Source: Ruminococcus flavefaciens (GTDB taxonomy: Bacteria; Bacillota; Clostridia; Oscillospirales; Ruminococcaceae). Taken from it: DNA of 64,000 nt. A model generated the notes under the pieces. It had not been told where the DNA came from. It was given only the letters and a program-made list of their open reading frames with translations, and did no database searches. This document shows positions 7,163 through 13,916 of this stretch, in pieces; position 1 is the stretch's first letter, and each line of letters starts with the position of its first letter. Made by a program: the position numbers and the translations under genes. The stretch covers positions 78,956 to 142,955 of the forward strand of contig NZ_UETD01000013.1 of assembly GCF_900116855.1 (NCBI RefSeq). The letters run 5' to 3'.

Positions 7163-8752
7163 TTATTTTGCAGCAAGGCTGCTGAATGCGTTGTCTATGA
7201 TCTTCTTCTCGGGAGCCTTTGTGAAGCTGCTCACGATAGGCACAATAATGAGAGATACGATCATTGCGAAAGCACCTGCATTGATAGGTGAGAGAAGATT
7301 GAGCGGACAGTTGAGATCGATAACTGCCTGTCTGATGCCGCTGAAAGCTTCGATATTGAGGCTGAAAAGGAGCATATGAGCGACGCTGATTCCAACACCT
7401 GTGATAAAGCTTGTCCAGCAGGCAGCCTTTGAAGCCTTCTTCATAAAGAGACCATAGAGGAAAGGCCCGAGGAAAGCGCCCGAGAGAGCTCCCCATGAGT
7501 ATGACATAAGTGTAGAAATGGAAGCGTTCTTGTTGCAGGCGATGATAACCGAGATAACGAGGAATACTGCGATGAAAACACGCATGAATGTTACCTGCTT
7601 CTTATCGTCGAAGTTCTTAACACGGGGCTTGATAAGGTCATTTGTAAGAGTTGAGCTTGATGTAAGAACAAGTGAAGAGAGTGTGGAGAGTGAAGCAGAG
7701 AGAACAAGTACAACTACAAGACCTATAAGCAGATTTGGCAGAGCCTGATGGATGAGTGCAGGAACCATAGTGTCATATACGGGCTTGCCGTTGACAGTGT
7801 CTATGAATGTCCTGCCGGAACCGTCAGCGCTGTCAAGTGTGCAGTAAAGTCTTACGAAGCCGCCCATGAAGTATGAGCCGCCTGCTACTACGATAGCGAA
7901 GAATGTGGAGATAACGGCGCCCTTTTTGATAGCCTGTTCGTCCTTAATAGCGTAGAACTTCTGGACCATCTGAGGGAGTCCCCATGTACCGAGAGAGGTA
8001 AGGAGAACAACTCCGAGGAGGTTGATCGGATCGGGACCGAAGAGTGAACCGAGAGTACCTGTTTCGGTCTTGCTGTCGGAAATACTGTTGAGAGCATCAA
8101 GTGCAGCCGAGAGACCGTCCTTTTTCTGGACTGTAAGTGCAACGACAGTGCCGATACCGATGAGCATGATGATACCCTGGAAGAAGTCATTGAGAGCGGT
8201 AGCCTTGTATCCGCCCAGTGTAACATAGATAGCTGAGAGAACAGCCATAGCGATTATGATGTATGTACCGCCGTTTTCACCAAGGTCGAATACCATGCCG
8301 AAAAGTCTTGAAAGACCGTTGTATACTGAAGCGGTATAGGGGATAAGGAAGATGAAAACGATGAGAGCAGAGGCTGTTTTGAGCTTAGTTGAGTCAAATC
8401 TGTGCTCAAAGTATTCGGGCATTGTCTTTGCGCCGAGGTGGTTTGTCATAAGACGGGTACGCTTGCCTATGAGGAAGAATGGGATAAGGCTTCCGATGAT
8501 GGCGTTGCCTATACCTACCCATGTAGCTGATGCACCGTACATCCAGCCGAACTGACCTGCATATCCGATGAAAACAACTGCCGAGAAGTAAGTTGTGCCG
8601 TAGGAGAAAGCGGTGAGCCATGAACCTACGCTTCTGCCGCCCAGCATAAAGTCCTCAGTGGACTTTGTCTTGCGTGACATATATAGTCCTATTCCGACCA
8701 TTATGGCGACGTAAATTCCGAGAATGACGAATGTTGCGGCTTGTGAGCCCAT
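7163..8752 (-). CDS. Sodium:solute symporter family transporter
   Basis: 529 residues, about 13 membrane segments, of the SSS family (PutP/SGLT type) that couples Na+ influx to uptake of an organic solute. Typical features are 'RSVGSWLTAFSYGTTYFSA' in the second helix, 'MPEYFEHRFDS' in the following loop, and 'GGYKATALNDFFQG' in the central region. The substrate cannot be read from the sequence. An in-frame TTG at 8761 exists, but AGAAAGG fits ATG 8752 better. It is transcribed alone between its own promoter and terminator. Confidence 0.85.
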   Translation of the reverse strand: MGSQAATFVILGIYVAIMVGIGLYMSRKTKSTEDFMLGGRSVGSWLTAFSYGTTYFSAVVFIGYAGQFGWMYGASATWVGIGNAIIGSLIPFFLIGKRTRLMTNHLGAKTMPEYFEHRFDSTKLKTASALIVFIFLIPYTASVYNGLSRLFGMVFDLGENGGTYIIIAMAVLSAIYVTLGGYKATALNDFFQGIIMLIGIGTVVALTVQKKDGLSAALDALNSISDSKTETGTLGSLFGPDPINLLGVVLLTSLGTWGLPQMVQKFYAIKDEQAIKKGAVISTFFAIVVAGGSYFMGGFVRLYCTLDSADGSGRTFIDTVNGKPVYDTMVPALIHQALPNLLIGLVVVLVLSASLSTLSSLVLTSSSTLTNDLIKPRVKNFDDKKQVTFMRVFIAVFLVISVIIACNKNASISTLMSYSWGALSGAFLGPFLYGLFMKKASKAACWTSFITGVGISVAHMLLFSLNIEAFSGIRQAVIDLNCPLNLLSPINAGAFAMIVSLIIVPIVSSFTKAPEKKIIDNAFSSLAAK

Positions 8753-8838
8753 TGATATCAAGACCTTTCTTTTTGATTTACAGTTTTGAATTATAAACTT
8801 GTAAAGCTTTAAATGAATAAAGTTGTTAACCGAGACTA

Positions 8839-8867
8839 ATTATACTATATAATTATAATAATGTCAA
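8839..8867 (-). promoter_or_regulatory. Sigma-A promoter of the symporter gene
   Basis: On the minus strand: TTGACA, 17-base spacer, TATAAT. The rest of the 368-base AT-rich gap (8753-9120) holds this promoter and the divergent one at 9042-9070; nothing else is recognisable. Confidence 0.8.
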
Positions 8868-9041
8868 TAGGATTTCAGAAAAAATGCCGCATTATCAATA
8901 TAAAAACGTTAAGCACATATAACAAAAAAGTATAGATAAGTTCTGCTCATTAATAAGGCAATAATTGACAAGGAACAGATGAAAAAAGCAATTTTTGGTA
9001 AGAAAGCGATTAAAATACAACATTTTTGCACAATAATTTAC

Positions 9042-9070
9042 TTGAATTAATTCAAATATGGTGATATTAT
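9042..9070 (+). promoter_or_regulatory. Promoter of the twin-GH11 gene
   Basis: TTGAAT, 17-base spacer, TATTAT, 50 bases before the start codon. A small AAAGCC/GGCTTT hairpin (9078-9096) follows in the leader. Confidence 0.55.
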
Positions 9071-9120
9071 TTGGTTATAAAGCCTAAAAGGCTTTAAATT
9101 GCATGATAGGAGGAATAATA

Positions 9121-10884
9121 ATGAACAAACTATTCAAACGAATCGTATCCATTGCCATGTCAGCCTCCATGTGTATGTCAGGTGGGATCGCTGCTGCCCA
9201 TGCAGAAGATGATCCGTCGTGGTCTTTCTTGCCTTTTGAGGAGATCAATACTGATCAAACCAATGTTGAGGGCTGCAGCGGACTCTATGATTACGCTGCA
9301 TGGAGGAGCAATGAAGCCGATGAGACAAAATTCAGTGTCGGCAGCTTCGGTGTATACAACTGCGAATGGGACCTTACCGACAGCGCCCTGTTCATGACAG
9401 GACATAAAGTTGATAAACGCGGCACCAGTTATATCGAAGGCTCTGACATCTATATCTCATACCGTGCCAATGTAGATTGTGACGGTTACTATACCTTTGG
9501 CGCATATGGCTGGATGAATGACTGTTCAACAGAGTACTTTATAATTGATGACTGGGGCGATTACAAGCCTTGTCAGGATAAGGAGCCTGTTGGTTCAGTA
9601 GAGACAGAAGGCGGAGTATATGACATTTACAAAGTAAGAACTGTTTCATCACTTTGCACATTGAACTCATCGATCGGTCCTTATCAGTACTGGAGCGTTC
9701 GCCGTGAGAAGCTTTCAGAGGACTACAGCACTTTCTCCAATACGATAGCTGTATCCGAGCATTTTGCCGCATGGGAAGAGGCAGGAATGCCTGTTGACGA
9801 TCTTTATGAGGTAATGCTTTGCGTTGACCCGTACAACTCTAAGGGCAAGGCTAATGTTCTTCGGAATAGCATATACTATGCAGTTACTGATCCCGATGCT
9901 GAAACTCCCGAGCCAAATGAAGATCCTTATGTTCCCGAGAATATAGATCAGGTAACATTCACCGAAGCAGCAGGTGATGAGCGCGGAGGATACTTCTATA
10001 GCCTTTACGATGATACTATCTTCGGTCAGGGCGGCACTATGAAGATGGACGTCCTTGACGGCGGCAACTTCAACTGTGAATGGAATAACAATCACAGTGT
10101 TTCATTTTGCAGAGGTCTCGCTTATCTTGACAAGAACAACACAAGGTCTATCGTAAGAGAGTATGCAGGTGAAGATATCTCCATAGATTATAAGGCTGAT
10201 ATCGAATCAGACGGCACAGTTTTTGCAGGTTCATACAGCTGTCTCAATAATAGCAGAGTTGATTGTTACATAGTTGACGGCTGGAAGGACTGGCAGATAA
10301 GCGATAGATCAGAGTATCTCGGTACAGAAACCATTGGTGACGGAATTTACGATATTTACAAGACACCGTTCAACGGCTTCTTTGAGGAATACTGGAGTGT
10401 CCGCAAGGACAACAAGCTTTCAGAAGACGGAACCATGGAAGGTTCTATCCCTGTTACTGCGCATCTTGCAGCATATGTAAAGTATGGGCTTGATATCGCT
10501 GATCCCGAAAGAGTAATGTTTAACGTAGAGGGCAGAGACGGCTCAAGCGGTTCTGCCGAGGTCACAAAGAACATCGTTAAGATAGATGATGTTGATATTG
10601 CAGTATCTGCCGGATTTGAGTCGCTGGAGAATGCAGAGACTGATGCCGAGGAGGAAGACGTTTACATTCCCGGAGACCTCAACAATGATCTGACGGTTGA
10701 TTCGTTTGATCTTGTTGTTGCCCGCAGAGAGCTTATAAAGGCGATCGACGGCAAAGACACTATTGTTGAGGCTGATATCGACTGCAGCGGCGCTACAAAG
10801 ATAAATGATCTGGTGCTTATCACAAGAATAGTTCTCGGAGACGAGGTGTCTGTTCCCAAGACAAGGCCTCAGCGCGTAAAGTAA
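9121..10884 (+). CDS. Secreted dockerin protein with two GH11 xylanase-like modules, each missing one catalytic Glu
   Basis: 587 residues: signal peptide (1-30, 'AAAHAED'), GH11-like module 1 (about 45-258), GH11-like module 2 (about 280-500), acidic linker, type I dockerin (about 520-580, 'DLNNDLTVDSFD' and 'DIDCSGATKIND'). GH11 landmarks appear in both modules: 'YNCEWD'/'FNCEWNNN', 'YFIIDDWGDY'/'CYIVDGWKDW', 'GGVYDIYK'/'DGIYDIYK', 'QYWSVRR'/'EYWSVRK'. In module 1 the nucleophile Glu138 is present but the acid/base position is Asp236 ('CVDPY'). In module 2 the nucleophile position is Asp381 ('RVDCYIV') and the acid/base Glu470 ('NVEGRD') is kept. Start chosen at 9121 because AGGAGGA at 9108-9114 precedes it, rather than the in-frame ATG at 9103. 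Weak xylanase or xylan-binding protein are both possible. Confidence 0.85.
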   Translation: MNKLFKRIVSIAMSASMCMSGGIAAAHAEDDPSWSFLPFEEINTDQTNVEGCSGLYDYAAWRSNEADETKFSVGSFGVYNCEWDLTDSALFMTGHKVDKRGTSYIEGSDIYISYRANVDCDGYYTFGAYGWMNDCSTEYFIIDDWGDYKPCQDKEPVGSVETEGGVYDIYKVRTVSSLCTLNSSIGPYQYWSVRREKLSEDYSTFSNTIAVSEHFAAWEEAGMPVDDLYEVMLCVDPYNSKGKANVLRNSIYYAVTDPDAETPEPNEDPYVPENIDQVTFTEAAGDERGGYFYSLYDDTIFGQGGTMKMDVLDGGNFNCEWNNNHSVSFCRGLAYLDKNNTRSIVREYAGEDISIDYKADIESDGTVFAGSYSCLNNSRVDCYIVDGWKDWQISDRSEYLGTETIGDGIYDIYKTPFNGFFEEYWSVRKDNKLSEDGTMEGSIPVTAHLAAYVKYGLDIADPERVMFNVEGRDGSSGSAEVTKNIVKIDDVDIAVSAGFESLENAETDAEEEDVYIPGDLNNDLTVDSFDLVVARRELIKAIDGKDTIVEADIDCSGATKINDLVLITRIVLGDEVSVPKTRPQRVK

Positions 10885-10888
10885 AATG

Positions 10889-11013
10889 AAAAGCTCCCCG
10901 AAGGGGAGCCCCCTCTGGCGGAACGTGGCATAAAATTACCGAGCCCATACTATCAGGCTCGGTAACCCACTTTTTCCGCTAAGGGAAGCTGACTAAAAGG
11001 GGAGCTTTTTTAC
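10889..11013. repeat. Long palindromic element acting as terminator, or structured RNA
   Basis: Nested inverted repeats: AAAAGCTCCCC at the left (10889-) pairs with GGGGAGCTTTTTT at the right (to 11012); within it are GCTCCCC/GGGGAGC, CCCT..GGCGGA against TCCGC..AGGG, and a perfect 10-bp stem TTACCGAGCC/GGCTCGGTAA around 10936-10965. The T-run at the right end makes it a plausible terminator for the twin-GH11 gene, but its 125-base size is far above that of a simple terminator and suggests a mobile palindromic repeat. Confidence 0.6.
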
Positions 11014-11030
11014 TGTATGATCTACATAAA

Positions 11031-11066
11031 ACAAAATGGACTGTATGAGAATACAGTCCATTTTGT
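11031..11066. terminator. Terminator-like hairpin after tRNA-Leu
   Basis: Sixteen-bp near-perfect stem ACAAAATGGACTGTAT / ATACAGTCCATTTTGT with a GAGA loop, directly downstream of the minus-strand tRNA-Leu. Confidence 0.7.
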
Positions 11067-11070
11067 TCAG

Positions 11071-11154
11071 TGCCGCTGACCGGACTTGAACCGGTACGAT
11101 ATTGCTACCGAGGGATTTTAAGTCCCTTGTGTCTGCCAATTCCACCACAGCGGC
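11071..11154 (-). tRNA. tRNA-Leu (anticodon TAA)
   Basis: 84 bases on the minus strand. Acceptor GCCGCTG pairs with CAGCGGC, anticodon arm GGGAC-TTAAAAT-CCC reads TAA, a long variable arm (CGGTAGCAATATCG) marks a class II tRNA, and the T arm is CCGGTTCAAGTCCGG. Discriminator A; CCA is not encoded. Confidence 0.95.
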
Positions 11155-11160
11155 GTATAA

Positions 11161-11192
11161 AAGGACAGTATACATGATACAATACTGTCCTT
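11161..11192 (-). terminator. Hairpin between the two tRNA genes
   Basis: Perfect 11-bp stem AAGGACAGTAT/ATACTGTCCTT followed on the minus strand by TTATA. It lies downstream of tRNA-Pro and may terminate it partly or guide processing. Confidence 0.6.
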
Positions 11193-11193
11193 A

Positions 11194-11270
11194 TGGTCGA
11201 GGTGACAGGATTTGAACCTGCGGCCCCTACGTCCCGAACGTAGTACTCTACCAAACTGAGCCACACCTCG
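11194..11270 (-). tRNA. tRNA-Pro (anticodon CGG)
   Basis: 77 bases on the minus strand including the encoded CCA. Acceptor CGAGGTG/CACCTCG, anticodon arm CTACG-TTCGGGA-CGTAG reads CGG, T arm GCAGGTTCAAATCCTGT. Confidence 0.95.
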
Positions 11271-11352
11271 ACAGCATTAATATTATACTACAATCGGGAA
11301 GTAATGTCAAGTGTAAATAAATTTTGTGTATTTATTTTTATTTTTTTACAAT

Positions 11353-11383
11353 ACAAAAAGGAGCAGCCCGAAGGCTGCTCCTT
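11353..11383 (-). terminator. Rho-independent terminator of the clostripain-family gene
   Basis: Eleven-bp stem AAGGAGCAGCC/GGCTGCTCCTT with a short loop, followed on the minus strand by TTTTTGT. Confidence 0.85.
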
Positions 11384-11387
11384 GCGT

Positions 11388-13754
11388 TTAGTCAACAACG
11401 ATAGGCTCTGACCAGTAGTCCTGATTGTATATATCAGAGAAACGATAGAGGATGTGGCACGAACCGCTTCCTACATCTGTATTGCTTATGGTCATATTAT
11501 TTGTAACAGTAACCTGATCGCCGATGAAGTAGCTGTCCTGATACTTCATATCGTAAGTGTAGTAATCGCAGATGAAGTCGAGGGTATCACCAACTGTAAG
11601 CTCAGTCAGGTTCTTTGCAACAGCGTCTGTTTCGCCGTTTACATAGTCTGTAGAAGCGCCTGCGATATATCCGTCGGGATGTTCATCGTCAAAGACGATT
11701 ATGAGGTTTACTCTTTCACCGTTGAGGAGAGCAGGAACATAGCCTCTGATGATCTGTTCTGTGCCGTTGTATGTTGTATCTGTGTGGTAGTAGGCTACAA
11801 CGTTGCCGTTGATGGAGAGCCAGTTCTTCTCTGTGTCGGCAATAAGAGCGCCGTCATCATCGAATGTGAACAGGTTATCCAGACCGAGGTCAATGTATCC
11901 TGAGCCGTCGTCATAGAACATATTGAGGTCAAGCTTGTGTACCATTTCCCACTGTGCATCTTCCAGCTTCATGGTGTACTTGCCGTCCTTCTGCTCCCAG
12001 ACGAGATTAGAGGGATCGAAGTAATGAGTGGAGAGGTACTCAGCTGTGCCATCAACATCGGTATCGTCCATGAATGCAGTGTTGGAGCTGTCAAGACCTT
12101 CAATGCTCCTGCCGCCGCCTCCGCCGAGGAAGCTTGAAAGGAGAGAGCCTATCATGTCTGAGCTGCCTGATGAGCCTGAAGAACCGCCCAGACCAAACAG
12201 CGAGCCGAGAGCTGAGCCTGTTCCGCCCGCAGCGATCTGTCCGCCTGTTTCGAGCTTAGCGAACTGCTTGATGCACTTTGAGTACTCAGCGTCCATACCG
12301 ATCTTATCGTAAGTATTGCAGGCTGAATCAACGTAAGAAGTACGCTGATACGGGAAATAAATGGAAACGCCGTAAGCGTTTGTCATATTTGAAGAGGTGA
12401 GGTTATACTTTACAGCATTTCTGAGGGCATCTGCGAGAGCCTTACCCTCAGCAGTTCCGACGTTCTCTGCAAGATTTACAAGATCGACCTGATCTATGCG
12501 TGAGCTCTCTGCGAATTCGCGGGTAGCATATCTTGCGTTTGAGATGTCCTTGTACTCGTTGTTTGATATCTTTGTGCTTACAGACTTTGCGAAGGACGAA
12601 AGCTTTGAAGGAACCGTATTTGAGAACTCGGCAAGGTCGATAACTGATAGTGTAGTCTTCTGACCTCTGCACTTCTTGCCACACTCTGAAACGAAATCGT
12701 CAACGATATTTTTGCCGATGTCGAGAGTAGGCATCGAAGTGTTCTTGCCGAGGTTGGTGAGCCATCTTGTGTAGTACCAGCCGATACCGGGCTCTGTTTC
12801 CTCGGAAGCGATAAGGTAGTCAGCGTGATCGTTGAGCATGAGAGCTGTCTCGGCAGTAGCCATAAGGCAGGCATCAAAGCCGATGAAATCAAACTGAACG
12901 CCGCCGCTCTTGAGTGCCTGCTTGATACCTGCAAGGCTCATTGAGCCGCTGTTCTTGTTCTTTTCGTCATATCCGTAGCCTGTTACAGATCCGCCGCCGT
13001 GATCCCAGAGGATGAGCTCGTTTCTGTTAGCAGGGAAGTTCTTTGAGCAGAACTGAATGAAAGATGCAAGGTTGTTTGGGTCAGTCATAGGCTTGCTGCC
13101 TGCGTCTTCAACAAGTCTGCCGATCTGACCGTTCTTGATTTGGTAGATCTGGTTGACCTTGTTGCTGATTCCGCTTACCTTCCACTTTGAGCAGCCGCCT
13201 GTGAATACGATGACATTTACGTTATCGCCGTAGGTAGCAGCTCTCATCTCCTCCATATCGGAGGATGCCATACCGTACTTGGACTCGAGGTCAGTACCGC
13301 ACATATAGACCATAATGGTAACTACGTCTTCGTTATTGCCCTTGATGACTGTTCTCTTATCGCGGGAGCCTGTTGCAACGCTTGTGTCAACAGCATTATC
13401 ACTGGTAAGGCTTCCCGAAGCAGTATCCTCGGTGCTGAAACCGAAGCCTGATGGAACAGAGCCTATATCAACGCCGCCGCTGCCGCCTGTAAGGGAGCCG
13501 AGGAGATCGCCGCCGCCTCCGCTGCCGCCGCTGAACATTTTGAAAAGGAAAAAGCCGATAATAAGCAGTGTTATAAGTCCTCCGCCGCCTGCAGCAGCTC
13601 TTTTGGCACCACCGCCGCCGCCTGTCTGACCGCCTGAATAGCTGCCGGAACCTACGGGACCTGTTCCGAGGCCGTCGCCTCGTCTATGTGCTCCGCTGCC
13701 GCCAGAGGTGACGTTTTTACGTCTGCCCTGTGGTCTGTTCTGATTAGGATCCAT
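11388..13754 (-). CDS. Clostripain-family (C11) cysteine peptidase, membrane anchored
   Basis: 788 residues. A basic N-terminus rich in Gly and Arg leads to one membrane helix ('LITLLIIGFFLFKMF', about 58-72), a Gly/Ser-rich linker, then a peptidase C11 domain: 'VTIMVYMCGTDLES', catalytic His in 'ILWDHGGGS' and catalytic Cys in 'GFDACLMA'. C11 enzymes cut after basic residues and often self-process. A second Gly/Ser-rich linker separates a C-terminal domain of about 200 residues with beta-strand character and no motif I recognise. ATG 13754 is used because ACGGAGG is 6 bases before it; the frame extends further upstream without a ribosome site. Orientation predicts an extracellular protease. 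Confidence 0.88.
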   Translation of the reverse strand: MDPNQNRPQGRRKNVTSGGSGAHRRGDGLGTGPVGSGSYSGGQTGGGGGAKRAAAGGGGLITLLIIGFFLFKMFSGGSGGGGDLLGSLTGGSGGVDIGSVPSGFGFSTEDTASGSLTSDNAVDTSVATGSRDKRTVIKGNNEDVVTIMVYMCGTDLESKYGMASSDMEEMRAATYGDNVNVIVFTGGCSKWKVSGISNKVNQIYQIKNGQIGRLVEDAGSKPMTDPNNLASFIQFCSKNFPANRNELILWDHGGGSVTGYGYDEKNKNSGSMSLAGIKQALKSGGVQFDFIGFDACLMATAETALMLNDHADYLIASEETEPGIGWYYTRWLTNLGKNTSMPTLDIGKNIVDDFVSECGKKCRGQKTTLSVIDLAEFSNTVPSKLSSFAKSVSTKISNNEYKDISNARYATREFAESSRIDQVDLVNLAENVGTAEGKALADALRNAVKYNLTSSNMTNAYGVSIYFPYQRTSYVDSACNTYDKIGMDAEYSKCIKQFAKLETGGQIAAGGTGSALGSLFGLGGSSGSSGSSDMIGSLLSSFLGGGGGRSIEGLDSSNTAFMDDTDVDGTAEYLSTHYFDPSNLVWEQKDGKYTMKLEDAQWEMVHKLDLNMFYDDGSGYIDLGLDNLFTFDDDGALIADTEKNWLSINGNVVAYYHTDTTYNGTEQIIRGYVPALLNGERVNLIIVFDDEHPDGYIAGASTDYVNGETDAVAKNLTELTVGDTLDFICDYYTYDMKYQDSYFIGDQVTVTNNMTISNTDVGSGSCHILYRFSDIYNQDYWSEPIVVD

Positions 13755-13807
13755 AATAACCTCCGTAATTTTTCTCTTTAGCAGGATAAAAGCCTGCATA
13801 CATATAT

Positions 13808-13836
13808 ATTGTACACATTTTCACAGAGAATGTCAA
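13808..13836 (-). promoter_or_regulatory. Sigma-A promoter of the clostripain-family gene
   Basis: Minus strand TTGACA, 17-base spacer, TACAAT. Confidence 0.7.
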
Positions 13837-13916
13837 GTTAAAAGCGGTTACAAATTGGCATATCGGCAAAAAATAGGCGCAGCCGCAGGGATGATACTGC
13901 GACAGCGCTCAAGAGG

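Noticed and set aside
10993..11175. Minus-strand ORF over tRNA-Leu
   Set aside because: Covers the tRNA gene and its hairpin; no independent support.
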